From contig JADHMX010000007.1 of NCBI GenBank assembly GCA_016779825.1, positions 1 through 41,557 on the forward strand: a DNA stretch of 41,557 nt, read 5' to 3'. Of the stretch, positions 10,048 to 19,542 are shown in pieces. The stretch comes from Synechococcus sp. BS301-5m-G53. Lineage in GTDB: Bacteria; Cyanobacteriota; Cyanobacteriia; PCC-6307; Cyanobiaceae. Numbering within the stretch: the first letter of the stretch is position 1; every line of letters begins with the position of its first letter. A program made the translations under genes and the position numbers. The notes under the pieces were generated by a model. The model worked only from the letters and a program-made list of their open reading frames with translations, had not been told where the DNA came from and ran no database searches.

Positions 10048-11652
10048 TCAGTCGAGCTTCAGTCTGCCGGAATCAAAGGGGTTCAGCTGCAGGCTGGAGT
10101 CAGCAAGTTCCAGTGTCAGCGTCACCACACGGTGTTCAGGGCTTGGTGCTCCGCAGGGCACGGCGTCATGGCCAGGGTTGACGCCGATGGCTGGCCAGGC
10201 TGCTGCGGCAACTGAGATTCGCAGCCGGTCACCTCGAACCAGGCTCGCCTGCAGCGGTTGGAGGGTCACGCTGCGCCTGGCTGGCTGCAACGCCGCCTCT
10301 CCGCGAACGCGCAGGATGCCCGTGCTCAGTTGTTCAACGCTGTTGGCGCCCGCAGGGAGGCGAGACAGGCTGATGCAGAGATCAAACCCGGGCTGGTCCG
10401 CTTCGGCGTTCAGAAGGAGGTGCGGTTGACCTGACAGCAGAAGCTCACCAACCAGGGGTGCAGTGGTGAATGTCGCGACGTCGCTGCGTTGATCTACCGC
10501 CAAGCGATCAACAGGGCCAGGTGCTGTCCCGAGGTGTCCACCAATCGCAGGGACCGGTCGCCAGGGGTCATGGACGATGACCACGCTTCCTTCACCTTCT
10601 TCATCCGCCACAAGAGCACCGTCGCTTGGGTCGATGCAGGCCAGTCCTTTCCCCCGCAGGCCCCATGACGTGGTCACAGTCGCATCGGGTGCGGTGATGG
10701 AGTCCCACTGCTCGCGCGTGATGTTCCAGAGCTGGTGGGCTGGCGTCGGCTTCAGCGGGGGATGATCCTGCAGATGCTGTTGGAAGAACTGCAGCATCAG
10801 CTGTTGGGTTTCGGGCCACCACTGCAGATGGGAGGCCGGCCCGATGTGCAGGGATGGCTGTCCGCCGGCGACCTGGCTGCGATGCCAGAGGTCCAAAAGC
10901 CCTACCAGATGGGGATCCCACCATCCACCGATCAACAGCATCGGCCGTTGAAGCCAGCTCGCGGGGGGGGTATGAACCGTCCACTGCTGCCCGTTGTACG
11001 GGTCGCTTTGCAGCCACCTCCAGGCCATGCCATCGGGGTCATGGCGTTGCAGCAGTTCAGGACCGTCCCTCAGGTAGCTGTTGTTTTCCAGGCTTTGGCG
11101 GATCTCTAACCAGGCCGCTGCGTCTCCGCGACGCTGAGCCTGAAGGGCGGCGAGCTGGAGCCCCCAGCCGAGCCCCAGGTGCCACCAATGGGCACCGCCT
11201 TCACAACTCCAGTGACGACGCTCGTCCAGTCCGGTCATCGCCGGGGCCGTGCAGTCCGGTGGTGGTGTGGATTCAGCTGCAGTGAGCTGGGTCAGACCCT
11301 GATACGAGAACCCATAGACCCCCACTCGTCCATTGCATTCCGGCAGCTGGCGCACCCAGGCATGGGTGGCGGAGGTGTCGCCCGCTTCCTGACCAAATCC
11401 TCCGAAACGCCCCTCCGACTCCCCTTGCCCTCGTACGTCCTGAACGATCACAAGGAAGCCATGGGAGGCCCACCAAGAGGGGTGGGCGTAGGTGACCGTT
11501 GAGGCGATACGGCTCCCGTAGGGCTGCCGCATCAGAAGGGCTGGCCAGGGTCCGCCACGGCTGGGGTGCCACAGCCTGGACTGCAGCACAACGCCATCGG
11601 CCAGTGTCAGCGCTGCAAGGCGGCAGGCAATTCCGCTTGTCTCAGCGGACAT
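10048..11652 (-). CDS. CocE/NonD family alpha/beta hydrolase (S15-like)
   Basis: A 534-residue serine hydrolase of the X-Pro dipeptidyl-peptidase/cocaine-esterase family. The N-terminal alpha/beta-hydrolase domain has MRQPYGSR and VQDVRGQGESEGRF, both typical of CocE. The nucleophile elbow GFSYQG places Ser near residue 116, the acid is in GGWWDPHLVG near 250 and the base His in IGPASHLQWW near 280. A C-terminal jelly-roll domain follows (from about 330), as in PepX_C. The real substrate is unknown; family members cleave esters, amides or peptides. No signal peptide is visible, so it is probably cytoplasmic. Its start overlaps the stop of the small secreted protein gene upstream by 11 bases, indicating an operon. 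Confidence 0.9.
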   Translation of the reverse strand: MSAETSGIACRLAALTLADGVVLQSRLWHPSRGGPWPALLMRQPYGSRIASTVTYAHPSWWASHGFLVIVQDVRGQGESEGRFGGFGQEAGDTSATHAWVRQLPECNGRVGVYGFSYQGLTQLTAAESTPPPDCTAPAMTGLDERRHWSCEGGAHWWHLGLGWGLQLAALQAQRRGDAAAWLEIRQSLENNSYLRDGPELLQRHDPDGMAWRWLQSDPYNGQQWTVHTPPASWLQRPMLLIGGWWDPHLVGLLDLWHRSQVAGGQPSLHIGPASHLQWWPETQQLMLQFFQQHLQDHPPLKPTPAHQLWNITREQWDSITAPDATVTTSWGLRGKGLACIDPSDGALVADEEGEGSVVIVHDPWRPVPAIGGHLGTAPGPVDRLAVDQRSDVATFTTAPLVGELLLSGQPHLLLNAEADQPGFDLCISLSRLPAGANSVEQLSTGILRVRGEAALQPARRSVTLQPLQASLVRGDRLRISVAAAAWPAIGVNPGHDAVPCGAPSPEHRVVTLTLELADSSLQLNPFDSGRLKLD

Positions 11653-11923
11653 CAGAGCAGTGCATCCCCACGACGTAAGTCACAAGGATTTCCGCATCCT
11701 GAAAATTCAGATTTTCGCTTTGAGCGACCTTGCGGATGGCTTTTTTTGAGTATGCCGACTGTCCGTTGTTGTTCATTTCCCGGAACGAAAGGCACATCGC
11801 CTTTGCTTTCTCAGGGTTGCGTTTGACGCTGTTGAGCAGATCCGATTCCGCGGCACCCGCAATCAATGGTGCCCCCAACAGTGCAAGAACCACGAGAGCC
11901 GTGCGTAGGGGGTTAAACCTCAT
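11642..11923 (-). CDS. Small secreted hypothetical protein
   Basis: A 93-residue precursor starting at ATG 11923 (MRFNPLRTALVVLALLG) with a clear signal peptide ending near IAGAAE. The mature part of about 68 residues is helical and basic (SVKRNPEKAKAMC, SKKAIRKVAQ) and contains two cysteines, in AMCLSF and in MHCSDV near the C-terminus, which could form a disulfide in the periplasm or lumen. The upstream-extended frame lacks a plausible start. It overlaps the hydrolase gene by 11 bases and follows the DUF4332 gene by 46 bases. Family not recognised. Confidence 0.78.
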   Translation of the reverse strand: MRFNPLRTALVVLALLGAPLIAGAAESDLLNSVKRNPEKAKAMCLSFREMNNNGQSAYSKKAIRKVAQSENLNFQDAEILVTYVVGMHCSDVR

Positions 11924-11969
11924 GCGTTGTTCATACGCAGGATTGGCCACCAAGTCAGGCCTGATGGGG

Positions 11970-12371
11970 TCAGTTCGCAAGTTGCCTGGCGCGGCGAATC
12001 CAATCACCGGCAACCCGCAGATCAACAACGGCAGGTCGTTTGGTTCCAAGGCTGCGCTCAAGCCTGCCGGTTTGACGCACGAGACGTTCGGGGGTGCATG
12101 CCGCAAGAGCGGCCGGTGTGGCAATGCCGGCATGCATCAGCAGTGCGGCGTCCTGGGGGGGGAGATCCAAACCACAGACCAAGGCCGCCATGCCCCGCAG
12201 CCGTTTCAGGTTTCGTGCCGATGCCTGACCGCTGCGGGCCAGTTGGCTCAGCTCGAGATCCGTTAAGGCGCAGACCGTCGACCAGCGGTTGATGCCGGCC
12301 CGATCAAGCTCCTGTTTTTCCCTGCGAAAAGACTGGGGGAGGTCCTGAATCGCGTCGTTGACGTGAGGCAT
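11970..12371 (-). CDS. DUF4332 helix-hairpin-helix protein
   Basis: A 133-residue protein with two helix-hairpin-helix-like repeats of the DUF4332 type: LDRAGINRWSTVCALTDLELSQLAR and LMHAGIATPAALAACTPERLVRQ. These resemble the tandem HhH modules that contact DNA backbone or mediate protein contacts in RadA- and polymerase-associated proteins. ATG at 12371 overlaps the ycf51 stop codon by one base (TGATG), so translation is probably coupled. The C-terminus (VAGDWIRRARQLA) is basic and helical. DUF4332 proteins are frequent in cyanobacteria but their role is not established. No enzymatic motif is present. Confidence 0.82.
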   Translation of the reverse strand: MPHVNDAIQDLPQSFRREKQELDRAGINRWSTVCALTDLELSQLARSGQASARNLKRLRGMAALVCGLDLPPQDAALLMHAGIATPAALAACTPERLVRQTGRLERSLGTKRPAVVDLRVAGDWIRRARQLAN

Positions 12372-12808
12372 CAACGCAGGGTCTTGCTGACTTCTCCGAG
12401 GATGACGGGGCGGCCCACGCCCTTGCCCTCAGCCTGGATTCCCCGCAACCGCACCACCACAGTGCTGCTGGAGCGACCGGAGCCGCGCAGGTTGCCCTCC
12501 ATCTGCTCCAGGGTGGCCTGGACTGCGCTTGGTGCTAGATCGGCGGGAACCTGAGCGACCACCAGGTCGTTGCCGTTGTCGAACACGATCGGCGCCCGTA
12601 CTGCGCCTTCCACCACCACCGGAGGGGTGTAACTCACGCCGAAGGCCCAGCAGCTCACGGCCAGCAGCAGCGTGAAGCTACTCACACCGACCAGGCGAAA
12701 ACGAATGCCCCAACGGGCGAGGAAAGCAACAGCTGTCAGCACTCCCAGCCCAAGGCCGGACCAGCCCAGCCAGGGAGCGGCGGTAAGCAGCAGCTGATCG
12801 AAGGCCAT
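12371..12808 (-). CDS. ycf51: Ycf51 family membrane protein
   Basis: A 145-residue protein of the Ycf51 family (DUF2518), conserved in cyanobacteria and some algal plastid genomes, function unknown. Two N-terminal membrane segments are visible: APWLGWSGLGLGVLTAVAFL (about 11-30) and VSSFTLLLAVSCWAFGVS (about 41-58). A soluble beta-rich domain follows, with DNGNDLVVAQVPADL and SSTVVVRLRGIQAEGKG. The topology suggests the soluble part faces the lumen or periplasm. It is the first gene of the minus-strand series continuing to 9327. The region at 12809-12874 is shared with the divergent TamB-like gene, so both promoters must be there. Confidence 0.85.
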   Translation of the reverse strand: MAFDQLLLTAAPWLGWSGLGLGVLTAVAFLARWGIRFRLVGVSSFTLLLAVSCWAFGVSYTPPVVVEGAVRAPIVFDNGNDLVVAQVPADLAPSAVQATLEQMEGNLRGSGRSSSTVVVRLRGIQAEGKGVGRPVILGEVSKTLR

Positions 12809-12819
12809 GGGGTCTGGTG

Positions 12820-12843
12820 GACTGAAAACAGTCTCTTTATATT
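12820..12843 (+). promoter_or_regulatory. Candidate promoter or operator between ycf51 and tamB
   Basis: A perfect inverted repeat GACTG-aaaa-CAGTC lies at 12820-12833, followed immediately by TATATT at 12838-12843, a good -10-like hexamer for the plus-strand TamB gene starting at 12875. No convincing -35 element is visible. The short palindrome could be an operator, but it may be chance. Confidence 0.35.
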
Positions 12844-12874
12844 GCGCGAGATTCCGGGGTGTCCGTCGCGTCTG

Positions 12875-15800
12875 ATGGGGAAAACGCGGCGCAGGGCCTT
12901 GCTGGCAGCGGGCAGTGTCCTTCTGATCGGGGCAGGAACCGCGGGGTTCATCACCCTTGACTCTGTGGCTGAGCGATCGGTGAGCCGATTCCGGCCCGAC
13001 TTGGAGCGCGCTCTTTCAGGCCCTCTCGGCCACTCCTTGAAGATTGGTCCCTACAAGGGGCTGCGTCCTTGGGGGATGGCCATTGGGCCGAGTCGGATCC
13101 TGCCGTCGGCCGAGGATCGGTCTGAAGTGAGCCTGGAGGGGCTTGAGGTCAGCCTTGCCCCTCTGGCCAGTCTTCGGCGTTTGCAGCCGGTTCTGCAGAT
13201 CACCTTGCACAAGGTTCGCGGCCAGTTCCAGGCCAATGAGGAGGGGGGTTACTGGCGCTTTGGAGCTCCAGGGGGCCAAGCCGCCCTGCCGCGCCTTGGG
13301 GTGCAATACCGGTTGGCCGACCCTGCTCAGCTTCGATTCGGCCCTCAGCGGCAGACCCTTGAACTCCGCAGTCAGGGTTCGGTTCTGCTGGGGGAAGCAT
13401 TTTTCAGCACCGAATCAGAACTGCGTTGGGTCGACGGCGAAGGCTCGCTGCGTCTGGACGGTCAAGGCCACTGGGATCGTCCCAGCTTCAGGCTGCGAAG
13501 TCGGCTGGAGCGGCTCAGCCTGCAACCGTTGGGGGTAGTGATCGGTCCCGCTCAGGATCTGGATGCCTCCGGCAAGCTGCAGGGCGACGTCCAGATCAGC
13601 TGGACCGGTGGCGCCTTGAGCTGCCGGGGTGGACTCAGGCTGATCGGTTTCAAGCTTGCTTCGGTTAGCAGCCGTCGCCTGAGCGTCGGTTGCAAGGGTG
13701 ATCAACTGCAGCTGGAGCCCGCAACACTGCGTTTCGGATCGTTTGAGGCGCTGGCTTCAGGCTCCGTTGCGTTGAACAAGAGTTTTGATCTGCGGGCAGA
13801 TGTCCGCAGCACCGACGTTGGCCCTGCGGACAAAGATCGGTTGAAGCTTCGGATCAAAGGCCCCTGGGGGGAGCCCCAGTGGAGTGCCGATGGTCAGATC
13901 CAGCTGCCTGAGGCCATGGGCCTCAAGACCGCTCTGAAACTGGACGGTCAATGGCGGACCCCCTGGCTGCAACACCAGCAAAGGGTTGTTCTGCTGGATC
14001 GGCTCCGCCTCAGTGCACCCGGACTGCGCTTCGGGCTTGCGGGAACAATTGGCTCCAAGCTTGATCTGCGCAGCACGGAGCTGCAGGTTGATCCCGGCTT
14101 CTGGTCTGCGGTGCCGTCGCTGAAGGCCGGATTGGGACAATCCGCTCCGATCCGTGGAGCCGTTGATGTCAGTGGTGCCCTGACGTCTCCGGATCTCACC
14201 CTCCAGCTTGGCCAGGCTGCAAATCCTCTCCTGGAGAACTGGTCGTTCCAGAGCCGATGGTCCACGGATGATTCGGTTTTGGCGCTGGATCGCTTCACCA
14301 GTCCGATGCTGCGGGCGGAAGCTCGATTACCTCTGCAGCTCAAGCAGGGGCAGATTCAAGCCGGCGAGCTTCAGAGCGGCTTTGAACTGAAACCCCTCGA
14401 CCTGAGTCGCTTCACCCCCTTGATCGGGACGCCTTTGGACGGTTGGGTCTCGGCACGGGGTCGCTTGAACGGTCCGCTCTCAGCGCTTCAGCCGGACATC
14501 ACGCTCATGCTGGACCAACCCCGCTTCGGGGTCTTGCAGATCCCCGAACGTTGGCAAGGCACTCTCCGCGGTGAACTCGGCCAGGGAGCTCGCCTTGCGA
14601 TGGCGGCTCAGCAGAGCGCTGTGCCCGGCACGCTTGTGGCTGAGCTGGCCGCAGACGGTTGGCCCAAGGCCCTACGCCTGGACCGTGGCGACGGGCAGTT
14701 GCGCTTGGACGGACTGACGCCGGGAGGGGAGCAGCGCCGCTATCGCTGGAGTGCAGCGAACCTCAAGATCGATGGTGTTCGTTTCATCAGTCCGCCGGCC
14801 AACCAGCCCAAAGCGGTGGCAGGTCAGCTCACGGGCGCAGGCAGCTTGGCCATGGCTCCCCTCGCGATCCGTGGGTCTGCTGCGATCGCTGAACCCTCCT
14901 TGGCGGGGGTCGCCATGAAGAGCCTCGATCTGGAGGGTTCCCTGACGGACGGACGCTTTCAGGCCGATGCAGCGCTGATGCCCCTGCAGGGAAGTATCCG
15001 GCTGAAAGCCCGTGGAGATCTGGGTGGGCGGATGCACAGCGCAATCGAGGCCGAAGCTCTCGATCTCACCTGGTTGACGCTTCTGGCCCGTCAGTTGAGA
15101 GGGAGCGACTCCCGACCCGGTCTGGCCCCAGGGCGTGCTGAGGATCTCGGAACCCTGTTCATCAACACCTTCGGCGGCTCCCTCGATGGGCAGTTGCAAG
15201 CCCTGGCGCAATCGCGACGTGCTCTCGAGGCTTACGCCCTGGCCAATCCCAGCAAAGGCCCAGAGCTGGATCGTCTGGAAGGGCAGGTCAATCTGAAGGG
15301 AACGATCGAGGGACCCGATCCAAAGCGTCTGAAGGCTGATCTCGTCGCCAAGGCCCATCTCTGGATTGAGGGGGATGACCAGGCCAAGGCGCTTCAACTC
15401 GACCCGGTGGTCGCCACGCTTCGCGGGCCGCTGTTCGGGGGATCCGGTGACCTCTCCTTGCTGCAGGTTCCGTTGTCCCTGCTGGCGTTGTTGGCACCAG
15501 TTCCGCCGCAGCTCCGCGGCAGCATCGGCATTCGTGGCCGTTACGACCTCAGCGGAGAGGCTCCCCTGCTGGTCTCCGATCTGGTGCTCGATTCCGCCAG
15601 CCTGGCGGGCCAGCCCCTGCAGTTGGAGCAGAGATCGGTCGTCGTTGACCGCGAGTTGCTCCGCCTGGATCTGGCCTTCAAGGGAGGGGGTAGTGAGGAA
15701 GCCGTCACCTTGGCCGGGACGGTTCCCTTCGATCCCGATGCTGATCTGAATCTGAAGCTCGAAAGCCATGGGGATGCCCTTGGCGTGTTGACGCTTCTTG

Positions 15801-17314
15801 CGGGTGATTCCCTGAGCGTCAAGCAGGGGGGGACGGACCTAAGGCTGCTGCTGCGTGGGCCTTTGAAGCAACCCCAGGCCAATGGCTTTGTGGTGATCAC
15901 CAACGGAGATCTCAGCATCGGTGAACAGGAGCTACGCCGCATCAACGCCTCGATCCTGTTTGACTTCGATCAGGTGTTGGTGCAACGCCTGGAGGCTGAA
16001 GTGGGCCGTGGCGGCATGCTGCGCGGTTCAGGAACGCTGGGCTTGTTCGCCCCCCAGCGGGATGCTCCCCCCCTCACCTTGCAATTCAGCCAAGGTCAGA
16101 TTCGACAGCCAATCGTGCAGTTCCAAGCCGATGGCGAACTGCAGGTCAACGGTGCGCTGGTGCAACCCGTCCTTTCCGGTGAATTGACCCTTTCGAGGGG
16201 CACGCTTCGGCCGCAGTCGGGATTCTTCGCACGGGCCCGACGGGGTGGGGGCGGACTTCAATCCTTGCTCCCCACCGGTGTGGAGGGTCCCTCGGCAGCT
16301 GTGCAGCCCGGTCCTCAATCGTTGAACACACTTCTCGAGGAAGAGTGGGATTTCCAGGAACCTTTGGTGCTGATGGGACCCAACACACCCATCGAGGGCC
16401 CGGATCAGCTGCCAGGCTTCATGCCGAAGATGCCGGCGATCCGTTTTGAGAATCTTCGGCTTGCGCTGGGTCCTGATCTCCGGGTGCTCATGCCCCCCTG
16501 GATCAGCTTTAAAGGCGAAGGGGCGGTGACCCTGAATGGGCCCCTGGATCCTTCTCTGGAAGCCCGAGGCTTGATCCGGCTCAATTCCGGTCGTCTGAGT
16601 TTGTTCTCCACCACCTTCCGCTTGGACCATCAGGCGGCGAATGTTGCCGTGTTCACCCCCTCCCTGGGGCTCGTGCCCTACGTGGATATCGCGATGAAGG
16701 CGCGGGTGTCCGACAACGTCAGCGTGGGCAGTGCCAACCAGACCACCACGTCCAACGTTTTTGCTGCCAACGGCAGCGGCAGCGCTTACGCCGAGGGCGG
16801 CCAGTTGCGGCTGGTGAAGGTCACGGTGCAGGCCACCGGCCCAGCGAATCGTTTGGTCAGCAGTCTTGATTTACGCAGCTCACCCCCGATGTCCAGACAA
16901 CAGCTGCTGGGATTGATCGGTGGAAATTCTCTGTCTGGGTTGGGCGGCAGCGGTGGTGCCGCTCTGGCCACGGTGGTGGGTCAATCGCTGCTCTCTCCTG
17001 TGCTTGGCACCTTGACCGATGCCATGGGGCAACGCCTGCAGGTGGCGATTTTCCCGACGTACGTCAACCCCGATGTGAAGTCGGACAAGGAGCGCACCTC
17101 CGGCCGGGTTCCACCCACATTCACACTGGTGACTGAGTTCGGTGTTGATTTGACCGACCGGTTCGATCTCTCCGTTTTGGCGGCACCGAACACGACCGAT
17201 GTTCCTCCGCAAGCAACCGTTTCCTATCGGCTGACGCCGAACATGTCCGTTTCTGGGGCTGTGGATGCCAACGGCACCTGGCAGAGCCAGTTGCAGGTCT
17301 TTTTCCGGTTCTGA
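12875..17314 (+). CDS. tamB: TamB/TIC236-type envelope translocation protein
   Basis: A 1479-residue giant with one N-terminal membrane anchor (ALLAAGSVLLIGAGTAGF) and a long body of repetitive beta strands, ending in the DUF490 (TamB C-terminal) domain. Near the C-terminus are SSPPMSRQQLLGLIGGN, a Gly/Ser-rich stretch, and a beta-barrel-docking tail ending QVFFRF with terminal Phe. These fit TamB in proteobacteria and its plastid relative TIC236, long bridge proteins that span inner to outer membrane and support outer-membrane protein insertion or lipid transfer with Omp85/BamA-type barrels. The ATG at 12875 (MGKTRRRALL) is preferred to an upstream TTG at 12842 because the basic residues directly precede the anchor. 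It is followed after three bases by the ROK gene. Bacterial TamB are typically 1200-1500 residues. Confidence 0.92.
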   Translation: MGKTRRRALLAAGSVLLIGAGTAGFITLDSVAERSVSRFRPDLERALSGPLGHSLKIGPYKGLRPWGMAIGPSRILPSAEDRSEVSLEGLEVSLAPLASLRRLQPVLQITLHKVRGQFQANEEGGYWRFGAPGGQAALPRLGVQYRLADPAQLRFGPQRQTLELRSQGSVLLGEAFFSTESELRWVDGEGSLRLDGQGHWDRPSFRLRSRLERLSLQPLGVVIGPAQDLDASGKLQGDVQISWTGGALSCRGGLRLIGFKLASVSSRRLSVGCKGDQLQLEPATLRFGSFEALASGSVALNKSFDLRADVRSTDVGPADKDRLKLRIKGPWGEPQWSADGQIQLPEAMGLKTALKLDGQWRTPWLQHQQRVVLLDRLRLSAPGLRFGLAGTIGSKLDLRSTELQVDPGFWSAVPSLKAGLGQSAPIRGAVDVSGALTSPDLTLQLGQAANPLLENWSFQSRWSTDDSVLALDRFTSPMLRAEARLPLQLKQGQIQAGELQSGFELKPLDLSRFTPLIGTPLDGWVSARGRLNGPLSALQPDITLMLDQPRFGVLQIPERWQGTLRGELGQGARLAMAAQQSAVPGTLVAELAADGWPKALRLDRGDGQLRLDGLTPGGEQRRYRWSAANLKIDGVRFISPPANQPKAVAGQLTGAGSLAMAPLAIRGSAAIAEPSLAGVAMKSLDLEGSLTDGRFQADAALMPLQGSIRLKARGDLGGRMHSAIEAEALDLTWLTLLARQLRGSDSRPGLAPGRAEDLGTLFINTFGGSLDGQLQALAQSRRALEAYALANPSKGPELDRLEGQVNLKGTIEGPDPKRLKADLVAKAHLWIEGDDQAKALQLDPVVATLRGPLFGGSGDLSLLQVPLSLLALLAPVPPQLRGSIGIRGRYDLSGEAPLLVSDLVLDSASLAGQPLQLEQRSVVVDRELLRLDLAFKGGGSEEAVTLAGTVPFDPDADLNLKLESHGDALGVLTLLAGDSLSVKQGGTDLRLLLRGPLKQPQANGFVVITNGDLSIGEQELRRINASILFDFDQVLVQRLEAEVGRGGMLRGSGTLGLFAPQRDAPPLTLQFSQGQIRQPIVQFQADGELQVNGALVQPVLSGELTLSRGTLRPQSGFFARARRGGGGLQSLLPTGVEGPSAAVQPGPQSLNTLLEEEWDFQEPLVLMGPNTPIEGPDQLPGFMPKMPAIRFENLRLALGPDLRVLMPPWISFKGEGAVTLNGPLDPSLEARGLIRLNSGRLSLFSTTFRLDHQAANVAVFTPSLGLVPYVDIAMKARVSDNVSVGSANQTTTSNVFAANGSGSAYAEGGQLRLVKVTVQATGPANRLVSSLDLRSSPPMSRQQLLGLIGGNSLSGLGGSGGAALATVVGQSLLSPVLGTLTDAMGQRLQVAIFPTYVNPDVKSDKERTSGRVPPTFTLVTEFGVDLTDRFDLSVLAAPNTTDVPPQATVSYRLTPNMSVSGAVDANGTWQSQLQVFFRF

Positions 17315-17317
17315 GTC

Positions 17318-18226
17318 ATGCCTGGTGCGCAGGTGATCGGTGTGGATCTCGGCGGCACGGCGATCAAGCTGGCTCGGATTCGTGCCGATGGCACGGTGTT
17401 GGAGCAGGCGCAATGCCCCACGCCCCAGCCCGCTGTGCCGGGCGCTGTGACGATGGCCCTTTGTGAGGCCATTGAGCAGATTGATCCGGAGCATCAGGCC
17501 GATGCGGTCGGCATCGGCCTCCCTGGTCCGATGGATGCGTCTGCCCGCGTCGCCAGGGTTTGCATCAACCTCCCAGGCTGGGAAGACGTGCCCCTGGCGG
17601 ATTGGCTGGAGTCAAGGCTCAATCGGCGGGTGACCCTTGCCAATGACGGCAACTGTGCGGTGGTGGGTGAGGCCTGGCTTGGTGCTGCTCAGGGTGTTGA
17701 TGATGTGGTGCTGCTGACCCTGGGGACCGGTGTGGGAGGCGGGGTGCTTTTGCGGGGCGAGCTGTTCACGGGCCACAACGGTGCTGCGGCGGAACCAGGG
17801 CTGATCGGGGTGCAGCCCGATGGTCCGGCCTGCAACAGCGGGAACCGCGGCTCCCTCGAGCAGTTCGCCAGCATCGCCGGCCTGCGGCGGTTGTGCGATC
17901 GCGACCCCCGCGAGCTCAGTGCAGAGGCGGATGCCGGTGATCCGACTGCCCTGGAGGTCTGGAGCAGGTACGGCGAGCGCTTGGGCTGTGGTGTTGCTTC
18001 TCTGGTGTATGTCTTCACGCCGCAGTTGGTCTTGCTGGGTGGTGGCCTGGCCGGTGCCTCTCGACACTTTCTGCCGTCGGTGCGCCACGAGGTGGAGTCG
18101 CGGGTTCAGGCCGTGTCGCGCGAGGGGTTGCGTATCGAAGCCGCCTGCCTGGGCAACGGTGCTGGACGCCTGGGGGCTGCACGGCTCGCCCTGCAGCGGC
18201 TGAACGGGATGATGGCTTCAGATTGA
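17318..18226 (+). CDS. ROK-family sugar kinase with altered zinc motif
   Basis: A 302-residue ROK (repressor, ORF, kinase) protein without a DNA-binding domain, so a kinase. The phosphate loop [11 protein letters not shown] is at 8-18, the catalytic base Asp110 is in TLANDGNCA and the glycine-rich LGTGVGGGV at 135-143. The usual ROK zinc site (GH plus CxCGxxGC) is modified: the His position reads Leu162 (EPGLIG) and the cysteine motif reads CNSGNRGS (172-179), leaving one of four ligands. Glucokinase or mannokinase activity is plausible; a separate Glk-type glucokinase lies at 25162. The gene begins three bases after tamB and runs into proA, forming one plus-strand unit. Confidence 0.88.
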   Translation: MPGAQVIGVDLGGTAIKLARIRADGTVLEQAQCPTPQPAVPGAVTMALCEAIEQIDPEHQADAVGIGLPGPMDASARVARVCINLPGWEDVPLADWLESRLNRRVTLANDGNCAVVGEAWLGAAQGVDDVVLLTLGTGVGGGVLLRGELFTGHNGAAAEPGLIGVQPDGPACNSGNRGSLEQFASIAGLRRLCDRDPRELSAEADAGDPTALEVWSRYGERLGCGVASLVYVFTPQLVLLGGGLAGASRHFLPSVRHEVESRVQAVSREGLRIEAACLGNGAGRLGAARLALQRLNGMMASD

Positions 18227-18234
18227 TTGCGTTG

Positions 18235-19542
18235 ATGTCCAACGTTCCAGAGCCTTCCGCTGCGCTGTTGCAGCGTGCTGCAGCTGTCCGCCGTGCTGCT
18301 GTTGATCTGGGGCAGACCGATGACAGCCAACGGGCTCTGGCGCTCCAGGCGATGGCGGATGCGCTGACTGACCGCGCAGAAACCATTCTTGCTGCCAACC
18401 GTCAGGACCTCGAACGCTCTGCGGCCGAGGGGCTGGCACCCGCCCTCATGGCCCGACTGAAGCTGGATGCAACCAAGCTGGCCGCGGCGATTGATGGTGT
18501 TCGCAAGGTGGCCAGCCTGAGCGACCCGCTGGGCTGCCGCCAGTTGCATCGGGAGCTCGACCAGGGATTGGTGCTGGAACGGGTCTCCGTGCCACTTGGG
18601 GTGGTGGGTGTGATCTTTGAAGCGAGGCCTGATGCGGTGATGCAGATCGCCTCCCTGGCGATCCGTTCGGGCAACGGTGCCTTGTTGAAAGGAGGCAGTG
18701 AGGCCCGCTGCACCAATGAGGCGGTGATGGACGCTCTGCAGGCAGGTCTGGCGGCAAGTCCGGTGTCTGCCGATGCCCTGGCGCTGCTCACCACCCGTCA
18801 AGAGAGCCTGGCCTTGTTGCGTCTGGATGGCCTGGTGGATCTGATCATTCCCCGGGGCAGCAACGAGCTGGTGCGCTTCATCCAGGACAACACCCGTATT
18901 CCGGTGCTCGGCCATGCCGATGGGATTTGCCATCTCTATGTGGATGCTGCGGCGGATATCGGTAAAGCCGTACGGGTGGCGGTGGACAGCAAGAGTCAGT
19001 ACCCCGCCGCCTGCAACGCCATCGAGACCTTGCTGGTGCACCGCTCCATTGCCAAGCCTTTTCTGGCTGCGGCACTGCCGGCCTTCGCCGCTGCAGGGGT
19101 GCAGTTACGGGGCGATGCGGAGAGCGTGGCCCTCGGCGTGACTGAACCGGCCACCGAAGAGGACTGGAGCACCGAGTATCTGGACCTGATCCTGGCGGTG
19201 AAGCTGGTGGATGGTCTGGAGGCAGCCACCGATCACATCCGTTCCTATGGGTCGCGTCATACCGAAGTGATCCTTACGGAGGATCCCCAGGTCGCTGACC
19301 GTTTCCTGGCGGCGGTGGACAGTGCCGGTGTCTATCACAACTGCTCAAGCCGGTTTGCCGATGGGTTCCGCTACGGATTCGGTGCTGAGGTGGGCATCAG
19401 CACCCAGACGCTGCCGCCCCGGGGGCCGGTGGGCCTGGAAGGGTTGGTGACCTACCGCTACCGGCTGCGTGGCGAGGGCCACATCGCTGCCGACTACGCC
19501 AACGGCAGCCACCACTTCAGCCATACCGATCTGCCGCTTTGA
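18235..19542 (+). CDS. proA: Gamma-glutamyl phosphate reductase
   Basis: Second enzyme of proline synthesis: reduces gamma-glutamyl phosphate with NADPH to glutamate-5-semialdehyde. The 435 residues fit the family. It has the aldehyde-dehydrogenase fold with the signature [23 protein letters not shown] near 125-150, and a catalytic Cys in [13 protein letters not shown] near 260. The conserved [21 protein letters not shown]-type C-terminal region is present, from which the tail [16 protein letters not shown] follows. ATG at 18235 lies eight bases after the ROK stop and is preferred over an in-frame TTG at 18223. The folB start overlaps its stop by one base (TGATG). Confidence 0.97.
   Translation: MSNVPEPSAALLQRAAAVRRAAVDLGQTDDSQRALALQAMADALTDRAETILAANRQDLERSAAEGLAPALMARLKLDATKLAAAIDGVRKVASLSDPLGCRQLHRELDQGLVLERVSVPLGVVGVIFEARPDAVMQIASLAIRSGNGALLKGGSEARCTNEAVMDALQAGLAASPVSADALALLTTRQESLALLRLDGLVDLIIPRGSNELVRFIQDNTRIPVLGHADGICHLYVDAAADIGKAVRVAVDSKSQYPAACNAIETLLVHRSIAKPFLAAALPAFAAAGVQLRGDAESVALGVTEPATEEDWSTEYLDLILAVKLVDGLEAATDHIRSYGSRHTEVILTEDPQVADRFLAAVDSAGVYHNCSSRFADGFRYGFGAEVGISTQTLPPRGPVGLEGLVTYRYRLRGEGHIAADYANGSHHFSHTDLPL

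Noticed and set aside
14672-15769. Long minus-strand frame inside the TamB-like gene
   Set aside because: It is an antisense shadow: low-complexity composition, no start with a ribosome site, and the sense strand is continuous TamB.
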